Below, piece by piece: positions 1-5,531 of a stretch of DNA of 5,666 bases. Both the position numbers and the translations under genes were made by a program. Location: NCBI GenBank assembly GCA_017860725.1, contig JAGDMX010000194.1, positions 1 through 5,666 of the forward strand, read 5' to 3'. Source of the DNA: Chloroflexota bacterium (GTDB lineage: Bacteria > Chloroflexota > Anaerolineae > Anaerolineales > UBA4823). The notes beneath the pieces were generated by a model that saw nothing but the letters and a program-made list of their open reading frames with translations, was not told the DNA's origin and did not search any database. The stretch's first letter is position 1. The number at the start of each line of letters is the position of its first letter.

Positions 1-1206
1 CTGCGCCCTGGCTGTAATTTGTTGATGACCCTGTGCGATCAGTATGACCTGCTACTCAGCCAGATAGAAGTGCACCGCTACTTCTTGTGGTTGGATCAGC
101 AGGTTGAGTTACCAAGAGACGCTGTTATCACGGATTGGTACGATCACGCCTACCTTCCAATTGTCGAGCTGATTCAGGCGCAAGGTTTATTACTGGACTT
201 TCCAGAACAGACTGAGACCGACCTGTACATGCTGATTACAGAGCACCGCCTGGAACTGCAAAGGCAGCTTGGCTGGCAGGTTGACACGCCAGGTGCGCTG
301 CAAAACCTTGCCCGCGAAAAAAGCCCCCGACGTGGCAAACGATTGGGAGAGCGTTTCCTGCAAACGTTAATCCCGGATGCGATCAAATCTGGCCCGCAAG
401 CTGGTGCCTGGCGGCAGGAGCGGTTGGCCAGACGAGAAAATACCAACCTTTTTGCAGACATCCTGGTTGCCGGAAGGGGCTTACCCGCCGATTGGAATAC
501 TTTGGATCACGCCATCCGGGTCGCGCAGCGCGAAAAGGCGCGCCTGCTCGGCCTGCGCGTCGTGCCCGATCCAGAAAGTGATGCTTGGGATACTTTGGAG
601 AGTATAAAAAAGGAGTTCGCCCATCGCTGCTCGCAAGCCGGGGTGCGAGCCGAGGCAACCTTTGAAAAAGGTCCGGTCGTGCCAACCATTGTACAGCGCT
701 CAGCCTGGGCTGACCTGCTGGTGCTGAGCCTGGTGCGCCAGAGCGGACCGGAAACCAAAATCGGCGTTGGCAGCGACTTTGACCTGATCTTGCAACGCAG
801 TCCACGCCCTGTATTGGTAGTCCCGGAGGGAGCTGAATCTCCTTTAGACCGGGTTGTACTGGCATTTGACGGCAGCCCCAAGGCGAACGAAGCGCTCTAT
901 GCGGCGGCGTACATGGTTGATCAGTGGAGGATCGATCTGGTGGTAATCAATGGAGGTACATCCAACCAGCCAGGCGAGGCCTTAGGGGCGGCACGCGATT
1001 ACCTGGAGAGGCGCGAACTGCCCGCTTCTTTTGTTTACCTGCAAGGATCCCCTGCGCAGGTAATCCTGGATAGCGCGGTCATTTACGAAAGTAATTTAAT
1101 AATCATGGGCGGGTATGGCATTCAACCCCTGGCACACCTGGTGGTAGGCAGCACCGTGCACGCCGTACTACGCAGCGCTAACATTCCGGTACTGATCTGC
1201 CGCTAG
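1..1206 (+). CDS. Tandem universal stress protein (UspA x2) with extra N-terminal domain, 5'-truncated by window edge
   Basis: The frame is open from base 1 (reading LRPGCNLLMTLCDQYD), so the apparent TTG/ATG starts near 19-27 are probably internal and the gene begins upstream; 401 residues are visible. Residues about 7-105 form an N-terminal region with motifs such as IEVHRYF, ITDWYDHAYLPIVELI and TETDLYMLITEHR. I recall this region from Chloroflexota and actinobacterial proteins that carry a ParB-like/DUF4032-type segment; that match is memory, not a search. A basic linker follows (KSPRRGKR). The first USP domain spans about 151-275 (LFADILVAG to RPVLVVPEG). The second spans about 282-401 (LDRVVLAFDGSPKANEAL to IPVLICR). 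The second keeps the ATP-binding signature G-2x-G-9x-G-S (bases 1108-1152). The first lacks it, so nucleotide binding is probably confined to the C-terminal domain. The role is probably cytoplasmic stress sensing or nucleotide-dependent regulation; the partner is unknown. No strong terminator follows. Confidence 0.88.
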   Translation: MRPGCNLLMTLCDQYDLLLSQIEVHRYFLWLDQQVELPRDAVITDWYDHAYLPIVELIQAQGLLLDFPEQTETDLYMLITEHRLELQRQLGWQVDTPGALQNLAREKSPRRGKRLGERFLQTLIPDAIKSGPQAGAWRQERLARRENTNLFADILVAGRGLPADWNTLDHAIRVAQREKARLLGLRVVPDPESDAWDTLESIKKEFAHRCSQAGVRAEATFEKGPVVPTIVQRSAWADLLVLSLVRQSGPETKIGVGSDFDLILQRSPRPVLVVPEGAESPLDRVVLAFDGSPKANEALYAAAYMVDQWRIDLVVINGGTSNQPGEALGAARDYLERRELPASFVYLQGSPAQVILDSAVIYESNLIIMGGYGIQPLAHLVVGSTVHAVLRSANIPVLICR

Positions 1207-1314
1207 ACGATGGGAATTTGACTGAAGGCAGTACCGGGCTGTGCGATGCAAACCCGTAGAGAGCTGCAAATCGCCTGGAACACGAAAAGATACAGAAAAA
1301 GAATTCTAAATCGA

Positions 1315-1342
1315 AAAATATGTTATAATTAGAACATATTTT
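1315..1342. repeat. Perfect 10-bp inverted repeat, operator-like
   Basis: The arms AAAATATGTT (1315-1324) and AACATATTTT (1333-1342) are exact reverse complements separated by 8 bases. The spacer and the inner end of the left arm contain the -10 hexamer TATAAT. The arms are AT-rich and no T-run follows in a terminator arrangement, so a protein-binding operator is more likely than an intrinsic terminator. The regulator is unknown. Confidence 0.7.
1321..1329 (+). promoter_or_regulatory. Extended -10 promoter for the M23 peptidase gene
   Basis: TGTTATAAT is a perfect TGn-TATAAT extended -10 element 66 bases upstream of the peptidase ATG. No good -35 lies 17 bases upstream (GAATTC at 1301-1306), which is typical of extended -10 promoters. 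The expected transcription start is about 1335-1337, giving a leader of roughly 60 bases. The element lies inside the inverted repeat at 1315-1342, so a protein bound there would block RNA polymerase. Confidence 0.6.
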
Positions 1343-1346
1343 CTAT

Positions 1347-1361
1347 TTTCGCTTAGCGAAA
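1347..1361. repeat. 15-bp palindrome in the peptidase leader
   Basis: TTTCGCT-T-AGCGAAA is a perfect 7-bp inverted repeat with a single central base. It lies about 10-25 bases after the predicted transcription start. In RNA the loop would be too tight for a full hairpin, so a dimeric DNA-binding protein site is the more natural reading. Its centre is about 25 bp from the centre of the upstream inverted repeat. Confidence 0.6.
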
Positions 1362-1394
1362 CCAGCAAATGCCAGTGGCTAGAAAGCTCGTTGT

Positions 1395-2009
1395 ATGTTC
1401 GGTAGAAGAGTAAACGGTCTCACAATTGTCTCGATTGGCTTCCTGGTGTTCATGATTTACCAGGTATTATTAGATCGCTCCACGAATAATAGCGACCCAT
1501 TGGTACAGAATGCACCAGCCGCGGGGCTGGTTTCTAATGTCCAGGCAGCGGAACTTGACTCTCCAGGCCAAATAGAAGACCAGGCAGCTCCAATCGGCGA
1601 CCCAGATGCTGTTGCTGCACCTTACGATGAATATGTCCTGACTCAAGGACCGCATGGTTTCTCTTACGGGCACATGGCGATTGATCTGACCGCCGGCAAA
1701 GGCGCCACGATCAAATCACCTATTAATGGCGTTGTCACTCAGAAATTTACCGATGAGTACGGCAACCCTACCCTGGTGATTGAAAACGAGCATTACCAGG
1801 TTACTTTATTACACGGGAAATATACTGTCGTTGTCGACGATATTGTCTCACTGGGTGATCCGATTGGCAGCGAAAGCAATAAAGGTTACACACTGGATTT
1901 CCGGGGCAACCTGTGCACAAACCGAGACTGCGGTTATCATACGCACCTTAATATTTTTGATAAGCAGTACTTTGCCAATGTCAACCCCATGAAGCTCATC
2001 TCACCATAG
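1395..2009 (+). CDS. Membrane-anchored M23 (LytM-type) zinc metallopeptidase
   Basis: This 204-residue protein starts at the ATG at 1395; only a weak AGAAAG purine stretch precedes it. Residues about 8-26 form one hydrophobic segment after a basic MFGRR start, consistent with a signal anchor that places the rest outside the membrane. Residues 27-77 are a low-complexity Ala/Asp/Pro/Gln linker. The M23 domain covers about 78-204. It shows H93-x3-D97 (HMAID), H140 in the VTLLHG strand, and H182-x-H184 (HTH). These match the family's zinc ligands (first His, Asp, last His of HxH) and catalytic histidines, so the enzyme looks active. C174 and C179 (CTNRDC) sit just before HxH and may form a disulfide. 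M23 enzymes usually cut peptidoglycan cross-bridges or stem peptides; some process membrane proteins. The substrate here is unknown. There is no LysM, SH3 or coiled-coil region. The gene is apparently monocistronic, driven by the promoter at 1321-1329. Confidence 0.88.
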   Translation: MFGRRVNGLTIVSIGFLVFMIYQVLLDRSTNNSDPLVQNAPAAGLVSNVQAAELDSPGQIEDQAAPIGDPDAVAAPYDEYVLTQGPHGFSYGHMAIDLTAGKGATIKSPINGVVTQKFTDEYGNPTLVIENEHYQVTLLHGKYTVVVDDIVSLGDPIGSESNKGYTLDFRGNLCTNRDCGYHTHLNIFDKQYFANVNPMKLISP

Positions 2010-2027
2010 GTCGCTAGCGATACGACC
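2009..2027. repeat. Nested palindromes at the convergent gene junction
   Basis: TCGCTAGCGA (2011-2020) is a perfect 10-bp palindrome. It sits inside a wider imperfect hairpin with GGTCG (2009-2013) pairing CGACC (2023-2027). It overlaps the TAG stop of the minus-strand lipoprotein gene and touches the last base of the peptidase stop. No T-run follows on either strand, so it does not look like a standard intrinsic terminator, although it lies where a bidirectional one would be needed. Confidence 0.45.
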
Positions 2028-2445
2028 AGAAGTATGCCTGGTCACCAGTGCCCAGGACAGCCAGGTAACCCAGGCTGGCAGTATCCCCGCAAACGTAAAA
2101 GGCATTCCACGGATCGTTCAAGGCTTTTTCATCCCACCAGCGCGGCGCTAAATCCGGCAAAGTAACTTGATCATAGGAGACCGATGTGCAAAATGCAGCA
2201 AACGACTCGAGCTCTTCCGGCGGGAATTCAAATGAGACCCATATCTGATTGGTCTCCGGATCATGTGATTCCCGGATATTCGAGGCAGATTCTGGTAGAA
2301 AAGCTGGCAACCAGCCACTCTCGATCGCCCCAGATTGGGCAGCCTGCTGGTATGTTGGGTAATTGCTGTCTACCAGCTCACTACAGCCGGAGACACCTAA
2401 CAAAATGAGTGTTCCAAGTGTGATGGTGACCCAAAAACGAAGCAT
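2014..2445 (-). CDS. Small lipoprotein of unknown function
   Basis: The chosen start is the ATG at 2445, because GGAGG lies 5 bases upstream and the resulting protein opens with an ideal signal peptide. A GTG at 2466 would add seven residues and place the Shine-Dalgarno inside the gene, so it is unlikely. The product is 143 residues. Residues 1-20 are a lipoprotein signal (MLRFW, hydrophobic core) ending in the lipobox V-S-G-C21, so C21 should be lipid-modified and the protein held on the outer face of the cytoplasmic membrane. The mature part has the motifs YPTYQQAAQSGAIESGWLP, FLPESASNIRESHDPETN and WVSFEF. These resemble a family of small uncharacterised bacterial proteins I recall only as hypothetical. 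C86 and C119 could form a disulfide. The gene is convergent with the peptidase gene (4 bases apart) and divergent from the glycosidase gene. No function can be assigned. Confidence 0.85.
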   Translation of the reverse strand: MLRFWVTITLGTLILLGVSGCSELVDSNYPTYQQAAQSGAIESGWLPAFLPESASNIRESHDPETNQIWVSFEFPPEELESFAAFCTSVSYDQVTLPDLAPRWWDEKALNDPWNAFYVCGDTASLGYLAVLGTGDQAYFWSYR

Positions 2446-2450
2446 CCGAA

Positions 2451-2455
2451 CCTCC
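2451..2455 (-). promoter_or_regulatory. Shine-Dalgarno that fixes the lipoprotein start
   Basis: On the minus strand GGAGG is followed by five bases (TTCGG) and then ATG. This decides in favour of the start at 2445 over the upstream GTG. Confidence 0.8.
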
Positions 2456-2477
2456 AGATATAACACGGCGAAATTGA

Positions 2478-2483
2478 ATTATA
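2478..2483 (-). promoter_or_regulatory. -10 box for the lipoprotein gene
   Basis: TATAAT is present on the minus strand 32 bases before the ATG, predicting a transcription start near 2471 and a leader of about 26 bases that includes the Shine-Dalgarno. No recognisable -35 is found at the usual distance and there is no TG extension, so strength or activator need cannot be judged. Confidence 0.5.
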
Positions 2484-2495
2484 CTTTAACCCGGA

Positions 2496-2523
2496 TTGAA
2501 CTCTCCGCATGAGCTCGTCTTAT
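2496..2523 (+). promoter_or_regulatory. Tentative promoter for the NAGPA-domain gene
   Basis: TTGAAC (2496-2501) and TCTTAT (2518-2523) are spaced by 16 bases and resemble -35 and -10 elements imperfectly. If real, transcription would start near 2530, only about six bases before the ATG at 2536. That would fit the lack of any Shine-Dalgarno before that ATG and would imply a nearly leaderless mRNA. Confidence 0.25.
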
Positions 2524-2535
2524 TGGTAGCGCTAG

Positions 2536-3663
2536 ATGAAAGCAAGCACTCGATTCCCGATCACTCTCCTGGGTCTCATCACCCTATTGCTTGCAGCGCC
2601 ATATATGCAGGCGATTGCTGGCATCGACGAAACCAAAGCCCCACCTGGATTTGAGCTTATCCGCTCCGAGAACGGTGTGGAATTATATAAGAAGGATTAC
2701 AAAGGTGGCAGCCCGGATTATGTCCAGGTTATCGATCTGCGCCAGGGGGCGAAGGTCGTTCTATTGTATGGGACGATCAGCAGCTCAGGCAGTGGAAAGG
2801 GAGCTTTCGGCGGGAATGATCCCCGGTTTGTCTCCCAATCCCTGAAATCCTACTGGCAGGAACTCACTGCCGAATACGATGCCGCTTTCTGCGTGACCAA
2901 TGGGCAGTTCTTCTTTATGCAAGAAAGTCCAACCCGGCTGCCTTTTTCCCTTAAGGTCAACGGTAAAATCTTGAGCGACGGTTATGAGGTTAAGAACTTT
3001 CCAAATCAGAAATTGATGCTGGAGCTTTGGGAGGATCACGCTCGTATCCGCACGCTGACCAAAGGGACTCTTTACACTTCATCAGCACCTAACATCGTGG
3101 CCGGGCTGGATGAGGAAGCACGTAAACGGATTGACCATTTTGTTGGACGCACTTTTGTAGGCGTTGACGACCGTAATCGGGATGGGCGGGCAGAAATCGT
3201 GCTGATCTTCAATACCCTGTCCGCCCGTCAAAAAGACGCTGCCCAAGTGCTGCGTGAATTTGGTGCCGACCAGGTGATGATGCTGGACGGTGGAGGCTCG
3301 ACCCAACTGACTTGTGATGGTCAGAATTATATTGCCTCGGAGCGACTGGTGCCCCAGGCACTTGGGATAGTAGCTGGACCAGGTAAGGACATCCTGGCGA
3401 GCAGCACGAAACCAGCGCCGACCCAAGTCGCAGCTCAGGCGACTGTTCCCGATGCACCCGCTCCCACCAATATTCCAGAAATCGCTCAGGCGCCAATAGC
3501 CGAGCTGAACTCCGAGAGCAGTGAAGTAGCCGCAGTGCAGGCTACGCAAACCCAGGCGACATTGGATCTTGACAGCATCGCCTGGATCCCGGTGATCATA
3601 TTACCCATCGGGCTGATCCTGTTTCTGGTGATTAAGAGTCGATCAGCTGGAACTTCTGACTGA
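2536..3663 (+). CDS. Secreted, C-terminally anchored NAGPA-family phosphodiester glycosidase
   Basis: This 375-residue protein starts at the ATG at 2536, which gives a complete signal peptide (MKASTRFPITLLGLITLLLA, probable cleavage around 26-29). The NAGPA domain (PF09992, named for the mammalian enzyme that uncovers mannose-6-phosphate by removing GlcNAc from a phosphodiester) spans about 62-282. Visible family features are TNGQFFF (122-127), the VGRTFVGVD strand (203-211), the hallmark LDGGGSTQL (250-258), and a late ER-LVPQALGIV segment (269-279). Residues 212-217 read D-x-N-x-D-G, a calcium-loop-like motif between two strands. Residues 285-345 are an Ala/Pro/Thr/Gln-rich stalk. Residues about 348-367 are a transmembrane helix followed by a short basic tail (KSRS). 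The catalytic domain is therefore probably displayed outside the cell on a tether. The bacterial substrate is unknown; a sugar-phosphodiester in wall or surface glycan is an inference. No Shine-Dalgarno is visible. Confidence 0.85.
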   Translation: MKASTRFPITLLGLITLLLAAPYMQAIAGIDETKAPPGFELIRSENGVELYKKDYKGGSPDYVQVIDLRQGAKVVLLYGTISSSGSGKGAFGGNDPRFVSQSLKSYWQELTAEYDAAFCVTNGQFFFMQESPTRLPFSLKVNGKILSDGYEVKNFPNQKLMLELWEDHARIRTLTKGTLYTSSAPNIVAGLDEEARKRIDHFVGRTFVGVDDRNRDGRAEIVLIFNTLSARQKDAAQVLREFGADQVMMLDGGGSTQLTCDGQNYIASERLVPQALGIVAGPGKDILASSTKPAPTQVAAQATVPDAPAPTNIPEIAQAPIAELNSESSEVAAVQATQTQATLDLDSIAWIPVIILPIGLILFLVIKSRSAGTSD

Positions 3664-3686
3664 CAGTAGCACCGATCCTTTTACAT

Positions 3687-5531
3687 TTACTCCACGGTCA
3701 CACTCTTTGCCAGGTTGCGGGGTTGATCTACATCCAGGCCGCGCAGGGCTGCAATGTGATAGGCTAATAACTGCAGCGGGATGACTGTGATTGCCGGGCT
3801 GAGTAACCAGGGAGTCTCCGGCACCCACAGTACATGGTCGGCAATACCTGCAATGCGCTCGTCGCCATCGGTTGCCACAGCGATCACCATCCCGCCGCGG
3901 GCTTTTGCCTGCTCAATCTGGCTGAACATTTTCTCATACCAGGGATCGCGTGGCGCAATCACCACAACCGGCATACTGCGGTCGATGAGCGCGATCGGAC
4001 CGTGCTTCATTTCACCTGCCGGGTATCCTTCAGCGTGGATGTAAGATATCTCCTTGAGCTTCAGAGCACCTTCGTAGGCAGTCGGCATATTGATCCCCCG
4101 CCCCAGGTATAGACAGTGCTGTACATGGATCAAAGCCCGCGCTACTTTTTCCACCTCGGCCTCACGGTCCAGGCACCGCCCTGCAAGATCCGGCACGAAA
4201 CGCAAGTCGCGCACCAGCCGCTGGCGGACAGCTTTATCCAGCGTACCGCGCAGATCAGCAAGCAGAATTGCCAGCATATACAGATCGACTAATGGTGCCG
4301 TGTAAGCTTTGGTAGAGGCGACACCAATCTCCGGACCACTCTGCATCGAGATGTAACCATCCGCAACGCGCATAGCCTGAGAGCCAATCGCATTAACGAT
4401 CGACCACAGGACTGCCCCTTTGCGGCGCGCCTCCTCCATCGCCGCCAGCGTATCGGCGGTTTCGCCAGATTGACTGATGGCCAGGACGGCTGTGTCCTGG
4501 TCAACTATCGGATCCCGGTAGCGAAATTCCGAGGCGATATCCACCTCTACCGGCAGGCGGGCAATATGCTCAATCAACACCTTGCCGACCATGCCGGCAT
4601 GCGCTGCAGTACCACAGGCTGTGATAAAGATTTTCTGGAGGCGCCTGGCCAGCTCGGGAGTCAGGTTCAGCTCCGGCAGTCGGAGGCCGTGGCCGTTATC
4701 AAAGTCCACTCGCCCGGCAATGGTATCTGTCAGTGAGCGCACTTGCTCATGAATTTCTTTTTCCATGAAATGGCGGTACGCGCCTTTTTCCGCCGACACG
4801 GGGTCCCAGGCGACCGTGTGCACTTCATAAGGCACCACTTTGCCATCCAGGGTCTTCACCGCCAAGCCTTTGGTCGTCACCACCGCCATCTGGCGCGACT
4901 CCAGGAATACTACCCGCCGGGTATGCTCCAGGATAGCCGGGAGATCCGAGGCGATGAACATCTCCCCCTCGCCGATCCCGATGACTACGCCGCCAGCATT
5001 CCCAATCCGTGCCGCCACAATTTTATCCGGCTCGCGCGCAGAAAAAACGACGACCCCATGTGCACCTTTCAGGTGTCCAAGTGCCAGCCGGGTAGCCTCT
5101 TCCAGGCCGTTTTGAGCGGATAAATAACGCTCCACCAGATGCACGATGACTTCCGTATCCGTTTCGGACTTGAATATTGCCCCTTCATCCGTTAACTCTT
5201 CGCGCAGCTCGAGAAAATTCTCCACAATCCCGTTGTGTACGACGACAACATCCCCGGTCATGCCCAGGTGCGGGTGCGCATTACGAGCACTGGGCTCTCC
5301 ATGAGTAGCCCAGCGAGTGTGTCCCATGCCCACTTGACCATGCACCGGCAGCTCATCTACCAATGTTGCCAACCGGGAAAGCTTACCCGCGTCCCGACGC
5401 ACCTCGATACAGCCATTCTGCAAGACAGCCAGGCCGGCCGAGTCGTAGCCGCGATATTCCAGACGCTTGAGACCGTTCAAGATGATCGGCGTCGCATCCT
5501 GCGGGCCGATATAACCAACTATTCCACACAT
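3687..5531 (-). CDS. glmS: Glutamine--fructose-6-phosphate aminotransferase (isomerizing)
   Basis: GlmS converts fructose-6-phosphate and glutamine to glucosamine-6-phosphate and glutamate in the cytoplasm, the first step towards UDP-GlcNAc and peptidoglycan. The start is the ATG at 5531, because removal of Met exposes the catalytic Cys2 (MCGIVGYIG) and GGAGGG lies 9 bases upstream; the frame extends 15 codons further upstream but those are not family sequence. The length is 614 residues, normal for the family (E. coli 609). The N-terminal glutaminase (2 to about 240) has RGYDSAG (27-33), GHTRWATHG (70-78), HNGIVEN (99-105) and SETDTE (122-127). The first SIS domain has ACGTAAHAG (305-313), SQSGETADT (353-361) and the EIGVASTKAYT motif. 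The second has LGRG, EGALKLKEISYIHAE and KHGPIALI. The C-terminus PRNLAKSVTVE carries the conserved lysine (K609) of the sugar site. All key residues are present. It is convergent with the NAGPA gene, 23 bases apart, with no clear terminator hairpin between. Confidence 0.98.
   Translation of the reverse strand: MCGIVGYIGPQDATPIILNGLKRLEYRGYDSAGLAVLQNGCIEVRRDAGKLSRLATLVDELPVHGQVGMGHTRWATHGEPSARNAHPHLGMTGDVVVVHNGIVENFLELREELTDEGAIFKSETDTEVIVHLVERYLSAQNGLEEATRLALGHLKGAHGVVVFSAREPDKIVAARIGNAGGVVIGIGEGEMFIASDLPAILEHTRRVVFLESRQMAVVTTKGLAVKTLDGKVVPYEVHTVAWDPVSAEKGAYRHFMEKEIHEQVRSLTDTIAGRVDFDNGHGLRLPELNLTPELARRLQKIFITACGTAAHAGMVGKVLIEHIARLPVEVDIASEFRYRDPIVDQDTAVLAISQSGETADTLAAMEEARRKGAVLWSIVNAIGSQAMRVADGYISMQSGPEIGVASTKAYTAPLVDLYMLAILLADLRGTLDKAVRQRLVRDLRFVPDLAGRCLDREAEVEKVARALIHVQHCLYLGRGINMPTAYEGALKLKEISYIHAEGYPAGEMKHGPIALIDRSMPVVVIAPRDPWYEKMFSQIEQAKARGGMVIAVATDGDERIAGIADHVLWVPETPWLLSPAITVIPLQLLAYHIAALRGLDVDQPRNLAKSVTVE

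Noticed and set aside
383..865. Long minus-strand reading frame opposite the USP gene
   Set aside because: It has no family features and is a shadow of the plus-strand USP domains, which carry clear motifs.
1232..1258. Possible terminator hairpin after the USP gene (TACCGGG with CCCGTA)
   Set aside because: The stem is short with a bulge, the loop is long and no T-run follows.
1246..1332. Small basic ORF of 28 codons (MQTRRELQIAWNTKRYRKR...) ending inside the promoter palindrome
   Set aside because: It has no Shine-Dalgarno and its 3' end overlaps the -10 element and inverted repeat, so chance is more likely than a real peptide.
3082..3549. Minus-strand reading frame opposite the NAGPA gene
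   Set aside because: It overlaps the hallmark LDGGGS region of the plus-strand gene and shows no recognisable domain or start signal.
3664..3686. Bidirectional terminator between the NAGPA gene and glmS
   Set aside because: The 23-base gap has a short T-rich stretch but no stable hairpin that I can find.
4743..5123. Plus-strand reading frame opposite glmS
   Set aside because: It is antisense to fully conserved GlmS sequence, with no start signals or protein family character.
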